Shown in pieces: positions 25,312-34,261 of a stretch of DNA of 64,000 bases. How positions within the stretch are numbered: position 1 is the stretch's first letter; every line of letters starts with the position of its first letter. The notes below the pieces were generated by a model. That model did no database searches and was not told the DNA's origin. It saw only the letters and a program-made list of their open reading frames with translations. Source of the stretch: DASPSR01 sp035516175 (GTDB taxonomy: Bacteria; Nitrospirota; UBA9217); NCBI GenBank assembly GCA_035516175.1, contig DATJAO010000011.1, positions 9,945-73,944 of the forward strand. The letters run 5' to 3'. A program made the translations under genes and the position numbers.

Positions 25312-26583
25312 ATGCGTCTCATCGCCGACCTTCACGTCCACTCACACTATTCGCGCGCAACAAGCAAAGACATGTCGCCCGAAGGCATATGGAAATGGGC
25401 GCAGCTCAAAGGTGTCAACGTCATCGGTACCGGAGACTTTACCCATCCCGGGTGGCTCAAGGAACTGAGCGAAAAGCTGGAACCCGCAGGTCGTGGGTTG
25501 TTTAAGCTCAAAAAGGAATACCTGACCGATGACGTTCCCGAGTCGTGCAAAGACGATGTCTACTTCCTCCTTTCCGCGGAGATTAGCTGCATCTACAGCA
25601 AGGGTGGAAAGACCCGGAAGGTGCATTCCATCATCCTCGCGCCTGACTTTACTAGCGCCGCGCGATTGAATCTATCCTTGTCGAAAATCGGGAACCTCAA
25701 TGCTGACGGCAGGCCTATCCTGGGGCTCGGGGCAAAGGAACTTTTGAAGATCACGCTCGACGCTTCATCCGACAACCTGTACATACCCGCCCACGCATGG
25801 ACGCCGCACTTCTCGATCTTCGGCGCCGCCTCGGGCTTCGATTCCCTGGAAGAATGTTATGAAGAGCTAACCCCGCATATCCCCGCAATAGAGACGGGGC
25901 TTTCATCAGATCCGCTGATGAACTGGCGCCTTTCAACTCTCGACCGGATCACACTTGTCTCCAATTCCGATGCCCACTCAGCTCCCAAAATCGGGCGTGA
26001 AGCGAATATCCTTGACACCGAAATTTCGTACGACTCCCTTATGAATGCCATTAAGACGCGTAAGGGGTTCCTGGGCACCATCGAGTTCTTCCCTGAAGAG
26101 GGGAAATATCATTATGACGGTCACCGGAACTGCGGCGTGAGCCTCTCTCCCAAGGAGACGATACATCACGACTACCTCTGCCCAGTCTGCGGGAAAAAAT
26201 TGACCGTCGGCGTGATGCATAGGGTTGAAAAGCTCGCGGACCGGGAGCACGGGTTCAAGCCCGCAGATGCGCCTGCTTTTACATCCATCATCCCCTTACC
26301 GGAGATCATAGCAGAGGGTTATAAGTGTGGTGTGAGCACAAAGAAGGTGGATTCTCTTTATTTTCGTCTGCTCGCAGAGCTCGGCAATGAATTCAGGATC
26401 CTCCTGGGTGCTCCGCTCGATGATATCGAACGCGCCGGCACGCCGCTCCTTCGCGAAGCTATCTCGCGCATGCGCGCAGGCAACGTGCATATCGCGCCCG
26501 GGTATGATGGGGAATACGGGAAAATAAGGATATTCGAGGAAATGGAGAGGAAAGGGATAAAAGGGCAGCTCAAGCTCTTGTAA
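25312..26583 (+). CDS. EndoQ-type PHP-domain endonuclease
   Basis: A 423-residue protein with the architecture of endonuclease Q, which nicks DNA 5' to deaminated bases (hypoxanthine, uracil, xanthine) and abasic sites. The PHP metal site begins with DLHVHSHYSRATSKDMSPE (6-24). HAWTPHFSIFGAASGFDSLEE and ALETGLSSDPxMNWR-like segments (here AIETGLSSDPLMNWRLS) are characteristic, as are SNSDAHSAPKIGREAN, the Cys4 zinc element (NCGVSLSP...CPVCGKKLT) and GVMHRVEKLADREHG. The C-terminus LLREAISRMRAGNVHIAPGYDGEYG is also conserved. Bacterial copies are often annotated as 'UvrD helicase' because the domain precedes or is fused to a UvrD module; here a helicase gene lies downstream. EndoQ biochemistry is established for archaeal and some Bacillus enzymes, so its activity here is inferred. 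Confidence 0.82.
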   Translation: MRLIADLHVHSHYSRATSKDMSPEGIWKWAQLKGVNVIGTGDFTHPGWLKELSEKLEPAGRGLFKLKKEYLTDDVPESCKDDVYFLLSAEISCIYSKGGKTRKVHSIILAPDFTSAARLNLSLSKIGNLNADGRPILGLGAKELLKITLDASSDNLYIPAHAWTPHFSIFGAASGFDSLEECYEELTPHIPAIETGLSSDPLMNWRLSTLDRITLVSNSDAHSAPKIGREANILDTEISYDSLMNAIKTRKGFLGTIEFFPEEGKYHYDGHRNCGVSLSPKETIHHDYLCPVCGKKLTVGVMHRVEKLADREHGFKPADAPAFTSIIPLPEIIAEGYKCGVSTKKVDSLYFRLLAELGNEFRILLGAPLDDIERAGTPLLREAISRMRAGNVHIAPGYDGEYGKIRIFEEMERKGIKGQLKLL

Positions 26584-26632
26584 AAAACTACGATGCAGGA
26601 CCGGATGAGAGGAACCATCTCATACTCATATC

Positions 26633-27197
26633 ATGAAAAAGAAAACCGTTTCATCCTTATTCCTCATAAGTACTATCGCCGCAGCCGCGATTACTTTTAT
26701 TTTGGTGGGTAAGAGAACAGTAGATAACACCGATAGAAGCTATACCTGACATGCCGAGTATAACGAAAAAAGTGTTGGGATCTTTATCGTTTGCAGAAAG
26801 AAAACAGGAAAAATAAGGAGCGACGCGAACAAGCTTGGTGCTGCCCTGAATGCCGCTGATGCAGATCCACGGTCAACGCGGACCCTGGCAGAAAAAGGAC
26901 CCGGTCACCCTCCGAAAGCAAAGATGATGAAGGTTGAAAATGACGTGGCATTCGTTGAAATAATAAATGCAGGATATTTAACTCAAAGGATGGGCGCATC
27001 AGGAGCCCAGGATTATCCTTCTTCTGCAATCTATAAACTTGCAGAAAATAGCCAGAGCAAAAAAATAAACCTTATTTTTTGACGAAGGCGATCATGCTGT
27101 GCCGGGGTTTATACCCGGGATACTTTTGCAAATCATAAAATTGAAATTGAGGACAGACGGCTTCGCTGATGGGAATTCCCTCATACCAAATATTTGA
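26633..27197 (+). pseudogene. Broken GerM-domain-like exported protein
   Basis: ATG 26633 opens a signal-peptide-like start (VSSLFLISTIAAAAITFILVG) that stops at TGA 26747-26749 after 38 codons. The same frame continues without interruption to TGA 27080-27082 and reads like a GerM module: VGIFIVCRKKTGKIRS, KLGAALNA, MMKVENDVAFVEIINAGYLT, AIYKLAENSQSKKINLIF. Shifting frame at the T6 run (27075-27080) restores FDEGDHAVPGFIPG and runs to about 27197, overlapping the helicase start. So one stop and one frameshift separate it from an intact gene. The GerM assignment rests on the pattern only. A hairpin CCGGG (27102-27106) / CCCGG (27114-27118) lies inside. Confidence 0.55.
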
Positions 27198-28782
27198 CGG
27201 CCTTAACGAATTTCAGGAAAAGGCCGTGAAAACCATCGACAGACCACTTTTGGTCGTCGCCGGTCCTGGGACGGGGAAGACACGTACCATCGTCCGCAGG
27301 ATTGTTTATCTCATTCAGCAAGGTGCCCTTCCGGAGGACATCCTTGCCGTAACGTTTACGAACCGCGCTGCGAGGGAGATGCGGGAGCGTGCCGCAGCCT
27401 TGCTCGGGAACGTAGCCGGGAAGGTATTCATTGGCACGTTTCACGCCCTCGGCCTCAGGATCATCAGGGATTGCCGTGGAGATGATTTTTCTATATACAG
27501 CAGGGATGAGCAGATCGAGCTCCTGAAGTCGTTGATGAAAAATTCGACCAAGAAAGCTCAGCGAGCTGTTGAGGGGATATCGAGGATAAAGAATTTTCTA
27601 GAAGACGCAGATAGTGAAGTACAGGAAGCTTACGAATCCTATCAGGCTGCACTAAATCTGCGCAATGCGTTCGATTTGGACGACCTCATCAAGATACCGA
27701 TCGCGATCCTCCAAAACAGCGAGACCGCTCTAAAATACCAGAACAGATTCAGGTACATCATCGTCGATGAATATCAGGACATCAATCCTGCCCAATACGT
27801 TCTGTTAAGGCTCCTTGCGGGAAGCAGCGGAAATGTCTGCGTTGTGGGAGACGCCGATCAGGCGATCTATGCTTTTCGCGGGGCAGACCTTGAAAACTTT
27901 CTGAACTTTGAGAAAGATTTTCCCGGCGCGGCATGGATAACTCTCACCGAGAACTATCGGTCATTGGGCATCATATTAAACGCCGCCGACAGCCTGATCA
28001 AGAATAATCAAAAACGCATCGAGAAGGAGCTCATTCCTACGAGGGAAGAAGGACGGCGGGTCTCCGTCACGTCCGTGCCTGATGAGCGCGCCGAAGGCAC
28101 AGCCATCATTGAAGAGATAGAAAAACGCCTAGGCGGGACAAGCCATTTTCAGATGACACGGAACAGCTTGAGTCGAGACGATCCAGAGAGCTCCTTCCGG
28201 TTTTCTGATTTTGCGGTCGTCTTCAGGACCAATGCTCAGGCAAAGGCTCTGGAAGAGGCTTTCGCGGCATCAGGCATTCCTTACCAAATAGTCGGACGCC
28301 GCAAGAGCGCTCAGAGAAAAGAAATTGAGGAGACCGTCACCTATCTCCAGTCGCTGATTCACCCTGACATAGACGCCCAGCCGGACCTGACTGATGTAAA
28401 GGAAGCAAAGCTTCTGTCCGCGGCGGATTTCTTCGACCCCCGTGCCGATGCCGTTACTCTTATGACCCTCCACATGGCAAAAGGGTTGGAGTTCCCGATC
28501 GTGTTCATCACGGGATGTGATGATGGCCTGATTCCTTGCACCCTCATGAAGGCTGATGTGGACATCGAAGAGGAACGAAGACTTTTCTACGTCGGCATGA
28601 CGCGGGCAAAGAATGAACTGTTTCTCATCTCCGCGCGGAGCCGGTTCCTGTACGGCCAGAGGCTTGACCCTTCGCCAACGCCTTTTCTCCGAGAGATCCC
28701 AGAAAAGTATATCCAGGTGAGCGTAATGCCCGATAGGGACAAGAAACAGAAGGAAAAAGACAGCCAGCTGAGGCTTTTTTAA
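27169..28782 (+). CDS. Compact UvrD/Rep-family superfamily 1 DNA helicase
   Basis: A 3'-5' SF1A helicase by motif. The Q-like start is LNEFQEKAVKTIDRP, followed by Walker A VAGPGTGKTRTIVRR, motif Ia AVTFTNRAAREM, Walker B IIVDEYQDINPAQY, motif III VVGDADQAIYAFRGAD, motif IV LTENYRS, motif V VTLMTLHMAKGLEFPIVF, and motif VI RRLFYVGMTRAKNELFL. At 537 residues it is much shorter than UvrD/PcrA (about 720), mainly through a reduced 2B region. The C-terminus is SQLRLF: a QxxLF beta-clamp-binding pentapeptide exactly at the end. The preceding EndoQ-like gene suggests a joint role in repair of deaminated DNA. Confidence 0.87.
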   Translation: MGIPSYQIFDGLNEFQEKAVKTIDRPLLVVAGPGTGKTRTIVRRIVYLIQQGALPEDILAVTFTNRAAREMRERAAALLGNVAGKVFIGTFHALGLRIIRDCRGDDFSIYSRDEQIELLKSLMKNSTKKAQRAVEGISRIKNFLEDADSEVQEAYESYQAALNLRNAFDLDDLIKIPIAILQNSETALKYQNRFRYIIVDEYQDINPAQYVLLRLLAGSSGNVCVVGDADQAIYAFRGADLENFLNFEKDFPGAAWITLTENYRSLGIILNAADSLIKNNQKRIEKELIPTREEGRRVSVTSVPDERAEGTAIIEEIEKRLGGTSHFQMTRNSLSRDDPESSFRFSDFAVVFRTNAQAKALEEAFAASGIPYQIVGRRKSAQRKEIEETVTYLQSLIHPDIDAQPDLTDVKEAKLLSAADFFDPRADAVTLMTLHMAKGLEFPIVFITGCDDGLIPCTLMKADVDIEEERRLFYVGMTRAKNELFLISARSRFLYGQRLDPSPTPFLREIPEKYIQVSVMPDRDKKQKEKDSQLRLF

Positions 28783-28834
28783 TTAGCCTCTTACCATTGC
28801 CAGGTCTTGGGAGAGAGGAGGTCGGAGGTCTGCC

Positions 28835-29209
28835 GTGCCGACAAAAGTCAAAATTATCAAAAAAGATCTTATCCTGGATGCTGAGCTTTTCGACACGCAC
28901 TGCGCAAAAGCGATCGCGGGGATCCTTCCTATCGAGGCAAGATCGAACGAGTGGGGAGATGAGTTCTATTTCGAGATCCCCGTCAATATGCCGGTCGATG
29001 AGACTGCGACAACAACGGTAAAGGCAGGAGACATAGGGTTCTGGCCTCCGGGGAACGCCCTTGCCATCTTCTTCGGACCCACGCCCATGAGTAGTGGAAG
29101 CGATCCGGTGCCCGCGAGTGCAGTGAACCTCGTGGGAAGGATTTTAAGTGACGCGACGGTGCTGAAGAAATCAAAGGGAGCGAGGAACATACGCATTGAG
29201 AGGGCATAA
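28835..29209 (+). CDS. Cyclophilin-like (TM1367-type) protein
   Basis: A 124-residue beta-barrel protein. GDEFYFEIPVNMP, VKAGDIGFWPPGNALAIFFGPTPMSSG and VNLVGRI are the hallmarks of the small cyclophilin-like family (DUF369/TM1367 type), which has the cyclophilin barrel but is not shown to be a prolyl isomerase. The start is GTG 28835 behind GGAGG (28824-28828). It lies 50 bases after the helicase gene on the same strand and may be co-transcribed. Function unknown. Confidence 0.7.
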   Translation: MPTKVKIIKKDLILDAELFDTHCAKAIAGILPIEARSNEWGDEFYFEIPVNMPVDETATTTVKAGDIGFWPPGNALAIFFGPTPMSSGSDPVPASAVNLVGRILSDATVLKKSKGARNIRIERA

Positions 29210-29697
29210 CTTTGTATTTTCTCTCCCGCTTCTTTGGCCGATTGTGTGTGCGTACCTTTTCACGGGATACAGGTGTTCTGGAAACGCCGGGGGAAAAGCA
29301 AAAGTTCGTTTTTACCGACTCCTGAGCAGTTCGGCTATAATGGCTGGCGTCGAGCATGCCACCATCTATGCTAATACTTAGCCAAATTCAAGGAGCACGG
29401 GCCGCAGGTAAAAGTGCTGCCGGGATGGCCCGAACGATGCATGCGGCCGACCGCAATCGGCATGCAAAGCACGGCAGAGCACCGGGTTGCCAAAAAAAAC
29501 ACGGTCATGATTAAACAGAAAGCTGATTCCGGATGTTCAGAGGAAATTTATTTACCAACCCTTTGAGGAGAAGATCCAATCTTTAAAATTCGTTTCCGCT
29601 GGATGCGGGCGAACTAGAGATTCTTGCAAACACACTCAATCCACTTGATGATTCTCTCCTCTTTACCTCCCCCTTCCATGTGTGTTAATATGCTATT
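29210..29697. other. Intergenic region before pcnB
   Basis: About 490 bases with no supported gene. A plus-strand frame from about 29382 to 29566 is open (AKFKEHGPQVKVLPGW and on to CSEEIYLPTL) but lacks a start with a ribosome site and resembles no family I know; it may be a gene remnant. No RNA gene was recognised. Confidence 0.35.
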
Positions 29698-31137
29698 GTG
29701 AGCATACAGCCGATCATCATTTCACGATCTGAACATTCTCTTTCCCGCAAGTGGATTAGTCCCAACGCGCTCCGAGTACTCTATCGTTTGAAGGAAAAAG
29801 GGTACCATGCATACCTTGTCGGGGGCGGGGTGCGCGACCTGCTGCTCGGCCGGGAACCCAAGGATTTCGATATTGCCACCGATGCCAGGCCCCATGAGGT
29901 CAAAAAGGTCTTCCGAAACTGTCGACTTATCGGTCGACGGTTTCGTCTCGCCCACATCCACTTCCACAACGAGATTATTGAAGTCGCCACGTTCCGTGCT
30001 CTGGCGGTCGAAGAACCGGAGATCGAAGGAGGTCCCGAAACCGCGGATCAACCTCCCCTCTCGGCCATACAACCGCCGGCTGAAAGCGCGGCGTCTGACG
30101 CGCAGGCTCCGCAGCCTGCGGAGAGGCCCCGTCCTCCGCGGCTTCTCATGACCGAGGATGGCATGATCCTGCGGGACAATGTTTTCGGAACGCCGGAAGA
30201 GGACGCGCTGCGGCGCGATTTCACGGTGAATGCGCTCTTTTATAATATCACGAATTTTTCCATCATTGACTACGTGGGGGGAATGCAGGACCTCCGGCTC
30301 GGGCTCATCCGGATCATCGGCGATCCCGTTGTCCGTTTCACCGAGGATCCTGTGCGCATAGTGCGGGCCGTGCGTTTTGCCGCCATGCTCGGGTTCGACA
30401 TCGAGGAGAATACGTACCACACTATACTTGAACTGAAGGACCGGCTGGCGCTGGCGTCACCTTCGCGGATGTACGAGGAAGTGCTCAAGCTCTTTCTGCT
30501 CGGCGAGGGGGAGAAGACCTACCAGCTTCTTAGGAAGACCGGAATTTTCGGAGTCATATTCCCTCGTCTGAATGAGTGGGTGGACACGGAGGCCGATGGT
30601 TTCCCTCATACCTGGATCGGCAAGGCCCTCGAATGGGTTGATGCGTGCGTGCAAGCGGGGAGACAGGTCCCGCCGCATATCCTGTTTTCCCTCATGTTCG
30701 GGCAGCTCATGGAGGAAAAATCGGAGGAACTCAGGAAATCCGGCGCATCCGCGCTAGACGCCATTACACAGACAGTGACCGAGTTCCTCTCGGAGGAGTC
30801 GCAGCGGGTGATGATCCCGAAGAAGGTTGGGCTTCCGATGCGCGATATTTACTGGAATCAGTACCGTTTTGAGAAAACCACCGGCAAGCATCCGCTCTAT
30901 TTTCTCAGAAGGCCCGGGTTTGCCGATGCATTCGAGTACCTGCGCTTTACGAGCGAGGCCACGGGTGAGAAAAAAGAGCTCCGCGCCTGGTGGAAGGAGT
31001 TCATTAAGAACCATCCTCTTTCTCCGGGCGAGGAAAAGGAAATTCAGAAGGGCCATGAGAAGCGGAGCAGGCCGACTAGGAGAAGAAGGAGACGCGGTGG
31101 GAAAGGCAAATCTGAAACAAGAAAACCTAACAAATAA
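29698..31137 (+). CDS. pcnB: Poly(A) polymerase I / CCA-adding-like nucleotidyltransferase
   Basis: Adds 3' tails to RNA; class II nucleotidyltransferase of 479 residues. The head domain carries LVGGGVRDLLLG and the catalytic Asp pair in PKDFDIATDA, followed by VFRNCRLIGRRFRLAHI. The RRDFTVNALFY motif and FTEDPVRIVRAVRFAA are typical. GRRFRLAH and FHNEIIEVATFRA favour PcnB over a CCA enzyme. Between the catalytic halves lies a Pro/Ala/Glu-rich insertion (about 104-150, IQPPAESAASDAQAPQPAE), and the C-terminus is extremely basic (RRRRRRGGKGKSE), as in PcnB, where it helps bind RNA. The start is GTG 29698. It is adjacent to rsmE, another RNA enzyme. Confidence 0.85.
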   Translation: MSIQPIIISRSEHSLSRKWISPNALRVLYRLKEKGYHAYLVGGGVRDLLLGREPKDFDIATDARPHEVKKVFRNCRLIGRRFRLAHIHFHNEIIEVATFRALAVEEPEIEGGPETADQPPLSAIQPPAESAASDAQAPQPAERPRPPRLLMTEDGMILRDNVFGTPEEDALRRDFTVNALFYNITNFSIIDYVGGMQDLRLGLIRIIGDPVVRFTEDPVRIVRAVRFAAMLGFDIEENTYHTILELKDRLALASPSRMYEEVLKLFLLGEGEKTYQLLRKTGIFGVIFPRLNEWVDTEADGFPHTWIGKALEWVDACVQAGRQVPPHILFSLMFGQLMEEKSEELRKSGASALDAITQTVTEFLSEESQRVMIPKKVGLPMRDIYWNQYRFEKTTGKHPLYFLRRPGFADAFEYLRFTSEATGEKKELRAWWKEFIKNHPLSPGEEKEIQKGHEKRSRPTRRRRRRGGKGKSETRKPNK

Positions 31138-31249
31138 AACATAACCTTTTTGATTCGCAATGAGCGCAAAGTTTTATGTAATTTCCGAATAGAAGATTCC
31201 ATGTTCAAGCGACGTCGCGGTAAATTTGCTTTAATATTTCCTGAGTCTT

Positions 31250-31984
31250 ATGTCTAAGCCACCGCGGTTTTTTATATCCCCCGAGCAGGTTTCCGGCCCC
31301 GACATCACCGTCACGGATGAGGACGTGCGCCATATCGCAACGGTGTTGCGCATGAAGACCGGCGATCATCTGCTGCTGTGCGACGGACGGGGGACCGAGT
31401 ACACCGTGAAGATTTCCAATATCAACACATCTACAATCAAAACGAATATCCTGGGACAAATCACGAGGGAGATCAGGTATCCGCTCATCACCCTTGGCCA
31501 AGGGCTGCCAAAGTCCGACAAGATGGACTGGATCGTGCAGAAGGCCACAGAGCTCGGCGCTACGTCCATCGTGGCGCTCATCACCGAGCGGACCATCGTG
31601 AAGGTCAAAGACGAAGAAAAACGTCTTATGCGATGGCGGAGGATCTGCCGTGAAGCGGCCATGCAAAGCAATCGTGCAGATATCCCGAAGGTGGAGGGGA
31701 TTCAGACCTTTAAAGATTATATCCAGACGCTAGCTCCCCGACCAGGGACCCTCCTCCTCCTCCCCTGGGAAGAGGGAACGGAGTCAATCAAAGGTGTGCT
31801 TCGGGGAAGGCCCGGAGTAAAAAATATCGTCGTCCTCATCGGTCCCGAAGGCGGATTCTCTGCGGCCGAGGCTGCATTGGCGCAAGAAAAGGGTTTTCAT
31901 GCGGTAAGCCTGGGCCCGAACATCCTCCGTGCCGAAACCGCGGCCGTGGCTGTGCTCGGCATGATCGGATACGAGTACTTGTAA
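31250..31984 (+). CDS. rsmE: 16S rRNA m3U1498 methyltransferase RsmE
   Basis: SPOUT-family methyltransferase for N3 of U1498 in 16S rRNA. The N-terminal PUA-like domain begins PRFFISPEQ and contains HIATVLRMKTGDHLLLCDGRG. The SPOUT knot contains TELGATSIVALITERT, the GPEGGFSAAEAALAQEKGF cofactor loop and SLGPNILRAETAAVAVLG, the signature end. At 244 residues it is full length. The start is ATG 31250; no strong Shine-Dalgarno is evident. Confidence 0.93.
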   Translation: MSKPPRFFISPEQVSGPDITVTDEDVRHIATVLRMKTGDHLLLCDGRGTEYTVKISNINTSTIKTNILGQITREIRYPLITLGQGLPKSDKMDWIVQKATELGATSIVALITERTIVKVKDEEKRLMRWRRICREAAMQSNRADIPKVEGIQTFKDYIQTLAPRPGTLLLLPWEEGTESIKGVLRGRPGVKNIVVLIGPEGGFSAAEAALAQEKGFHAVSLGPNILRAETAAVAVLGMIGYEYL

Positions 31985-32103
31985 AGGAAGCCCCGGGTCC
32001 CCCCTTCACAAGGGATGGACTGACCGGCTCCCTGATTTTCGATCACGGAGAGATGGGGTGTCCTCAGACGGCGACCCTTGTGCTAATCGGAGGATCACAT
32101 CCT

Positions 32104-32316
32104 ATGACAGGTCTTTCTTTTCTTACTAGATTCGCGTGACTTTCCATTGCCGCGGCGATTCTTACTATCGGGCTCAAGACCGGGGCGTACCTTGTCACGT
32201 GCTCGGTGGGGTTGCTGTCGGTCGAGCTGGGATCGCTTATCAATCTTGTTGAAGCGCTCATGGCGCTGGCAATGCTGACGATTGCCGCCCGGCCGGCGGA
32301 TGACGACCACGCATAC
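32104..32316 (+). pseudogene. Truncated cation diffusion facilitator (CDF) transporter remnant
   Basis: Behind GGAGG (32089-32093), the frame opens MTGLSFLTRFA and hits TGA at 32137-32139, where CDF proteins usually have Trp. Past the stop it reads as the first CDF membrane helices: LSIAAAILTIGLKTGAYLV, LLSVELGSLINLVEALMAL, MLTIAARPADDDHAYG. The conserved helix-2 Asp of the metal site (LLSDALES in relatives) reads LLSVELGS, and after HAYG the sequence loses all similarity. So the remnant is truncated, stopped and lacks the metal ligand. About 200 bases of similarity-free sequence follow before the rpiB promoter. Confidence 0.7.
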
Positions 32317-32467
32317 GGCACCCATCCAGGGATTAGCGGACTCTCAATGAGGAGAGCTTCGCACCGAGTCAGACACTACGGTCCCGGGGATACAGGCCCT
32401 GAAGTAGGCGACCCAGCGGGCCCCGCCAGCGCTATTGCGTTCCAGCCGGTTCCTCCCGGTATTTTCC

Positions 32468-32504
32468 TTGACACAAAAACAGTAGAGATGTTAATATCAA
32501 CATC
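32468..32504 (+). promoter_or_regulatory. Promoter and dyad upstream of rpiB-glyA
   Basis: TTGACA (32468-32473), an 18-base spacer, then TAATAT (32492-32497). An interrupted palindrome GATGTT (32487-32492) - N6 - AACATC (32499-32504) straddles the -10, so it could be a repressor site for the following run of genes. Confidence 0.5.
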
Positions 32505-32522
32505 TACAGAAAGGCGGACTTC

Positions 32523-32975
32523 ATGAAACTGGCGATTGGCTGCGACCACGGCGGCTGGGAACTCAAGGAAGAAATCGCAAAATTCATAAAAACAGTCAAG
32601 AATATAGAGCTCGTTGACTATGGGGCCGCGGGCAAGGACTCCGTGGACTATCCGGACTACGGGAAAAAGGTCTCCGAGGCGGTTTCGAACAGAGGCGTGG
32701 ATCGTGGCATCCTGATATGCGGTACGGGCATCGGCATGTCCATCGTCGCCAACCGGTATCCGAACGTGCGGGCTGCGCTCTGTCATGACCATTTCACAGC
32801 GCAGATGAGCCGGCTGCACAACGATGCCAATGTTCTGGTCATGGGCGGGCGGGTCATCGGCAAGGGTGTTGCAGTGGAAATGGTGAAGACCTGGTTAGAG
32901 ACCGAATTTGAAGGCGGGCGCCACCAGAAGCGGTTGGATAAGATACAGGAAATAGAAAAATCGATAAAAGGATAA
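32523..32975 (+). CDS. rpiB: Ribose-5-phosphate isomerase B
   Basis: Interconverts ribose 5-phosphate and ribulose 5-phosphate; RpiB/LacAB family, 150 residues. CDHGGWELKE near the N-terminus, DYGAAGKDSVDYPDYGKKV, and the catalytic Cys in GILICGTGIGMSIVANRYPNV are all present. LCHDHFTAQMSRLHNDANVLVMGGRVIG is the conserved C-terminal half. It starts with ATG 32523 after AAGGCGG, and glyA begins five bases after its stop. The rpiB-glyA pair is a common bacterial arrangement. Confidence 0.94.
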   Translation: MKLAIGCDHGGWELKEEIAKFIKTVKNIELVDYGAAGKDSVDYPDYGKKVSEAVSNRGVDRGILICGTGIGMSIVANRYPNVRAALCHDHFTAQMSRLHNDANVLVMGGRVIGKGVAVEMVKTWLETEFEGGRHQKRLDKIQEIEKSIKG

Positions 32976-32979
32976 CACC

Positions 32980-34233
32980 ATGTCAGGACTCAAAGAGACG
33001 GACCCCGAAGTCTACAACGCGATCAAGGGAGAGGACGAGCGCGAACTCTCCAAGATTGTCCTTATCGCATCGGAAAACTACGTGAGTCAGGCGGTGCTCG
33101 AGGCCCAGGGCTCGGTCTTCACGAATAAATATGCCGAGGGATACCCTAACCGGCGCTACTACGGTGGATGCGAGTTTGCCGATCAGGTCGAGTTGCTAGC
33201 CATCGAGCGTGCAAAGGCGCTCTTCGGCGCCGAACACGTGAATGTCCAGCCCCACTCGGGTTCGCAGGCCAACATGGCCGCGTACTTCAGTGTGCTCCAG
33301 CCCGGCGATACCATCCTGGGTATGGCCCTCCCGCACGGCGGGCACCTAACCCACGGAGCGTCGGTCAGCTTTTCGGGCATGCTTTACAAGTCCTTCTCCT
33401 ACGGCGTGGACAAAAAAACAGAGTTGCTCGATTATGACGAAGTAGAGCGGCTTGCCATGGAGCATAAGCCCAAAATGATCGTCTCCGGATACAGCGCCTA
33501 TTCGAGGACCCTCGATTTCCCGAGGTTCCGGAGGATCGCCGACAAAGTCGGCGCGTACCTGATGGCAGACATTGCTCACATCGCCGGGCTCATCGCGGCG
33601 GGTGAACATCCGAGTCCGGTGCCCTACGCGGACTTCGTGACGACGACGACGCACAAGACCTTGCGCGGCCCGCGCGGGGGCATGATCATGTGCATGGAAA
33701 AGTTCGCCAAGGCAGTGGACAAGGCCATCTTCCCCGGGATCCAGGGCGGGCCGCTTGTGCACGTGATCGCGGCCAAGGCCGTCTCGTTCAAAGAAGCGCT
33801 CATGCCAGAGTTCAAGGACTACCAGCGTCAGGTCGTGAAGAACGCAAAAGCACTGGCACGGCGGCTGACCGCGGACGGGTTTCGCATCGTTTCGGGGACC
33901 ACTGAAAATCACCTGATGCTCGTGGACCTGACTCCCAAGAACATCACCGGCAAGGATGCCGAGATCGCCCTTGACGCCGCTGGCATTACGTGCAACAAGA
34001 ACAGCATCCCGTACGACCAGAAGCCTCCGGTGACGACGAGCGGCATACGGCTCGGCACGCCGATCGTGACCACGCGCGGCATGCGCGAGCCAGAGATGAA
34101 GGTCATCGGCGACCTCATCTGCGAAGCGCTAGCGAACATCAACGCGCCCGACAAGCTTGCGGCTCTCAAAGAGCGAACCAAGGCATTCTGCACGAAATTC
34201 CCCCTGTTCGCGATGGAAAAGGCCGGGGTGTAA
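32980..34233 (+). CDS. glyA: Serine hydroxymethyltransferase
   Basis: PLP enzyme transferring the hydroxymethyl group of serine to tetrahydrofolate, giving glycine and methylene-THF for thymidylate and purine synthesis. 417 residues. IASENYVSQAVLEAQGS and TNKYAEGYPNRRYYGGCEF are the start of the family, ADIAHIAGLIAAGEHPSP is the cofactor-binding segment, and the PLP Lys lies in TTTTHKTLRGPRGG. The C-terminal SGIRLGTPIVTTRGM is conserved. It is directly downstream of rpiB and upstream of dCMP deaminase, consistent with a dTMP-supply grouping. Confidence 0.96.
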   Translation: MSGLKETDPEVYNAIKGEDERELSKIVLIASENYVSQAVLEAQGSVFTNKYAEGYPNRRYYGGCEFADQVELLAIERAKALFGAEHVNVQPHSGSQANMAAYFSVLQPGDTILGMALPHGGHLTHGASVSFSGMLYKSFSYGVDKKTELLDYDEVERLAMEHKPKMIVSGYSAYSRTLDFPRFRRIADKVGAYLMADIAHIAGLIAAGEHPSPVPYADFVTTTTHKTLRGPRGGMIMCMEKFAKAVDKAIFPGIQGGPLVHVIAAKAVSFKEALMPEFKDYQRQVVKNAKALARRLTADGFRIVSGTTENHLMLVDLTPKNITGKDAEIALDAAGITCNKNSIPYDQKPPVTTSGIRLGTPIVTTRGMREPEMKVIGDLICEALANINAPDKLAALKERTKAFCTKFPLFAMEKAGV

Positions 34234-34261
34234 ATATAATATATTCCCAAAATCTCAAGAT

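Noticed and set aside
26747..26749. TGA in the GerM-like frame as a selenocysteine codon
   Set aside because: No SECIS-like hairpin directly follows, the position is not a known Sec site, and a second lesion downstream makes decay simpler.
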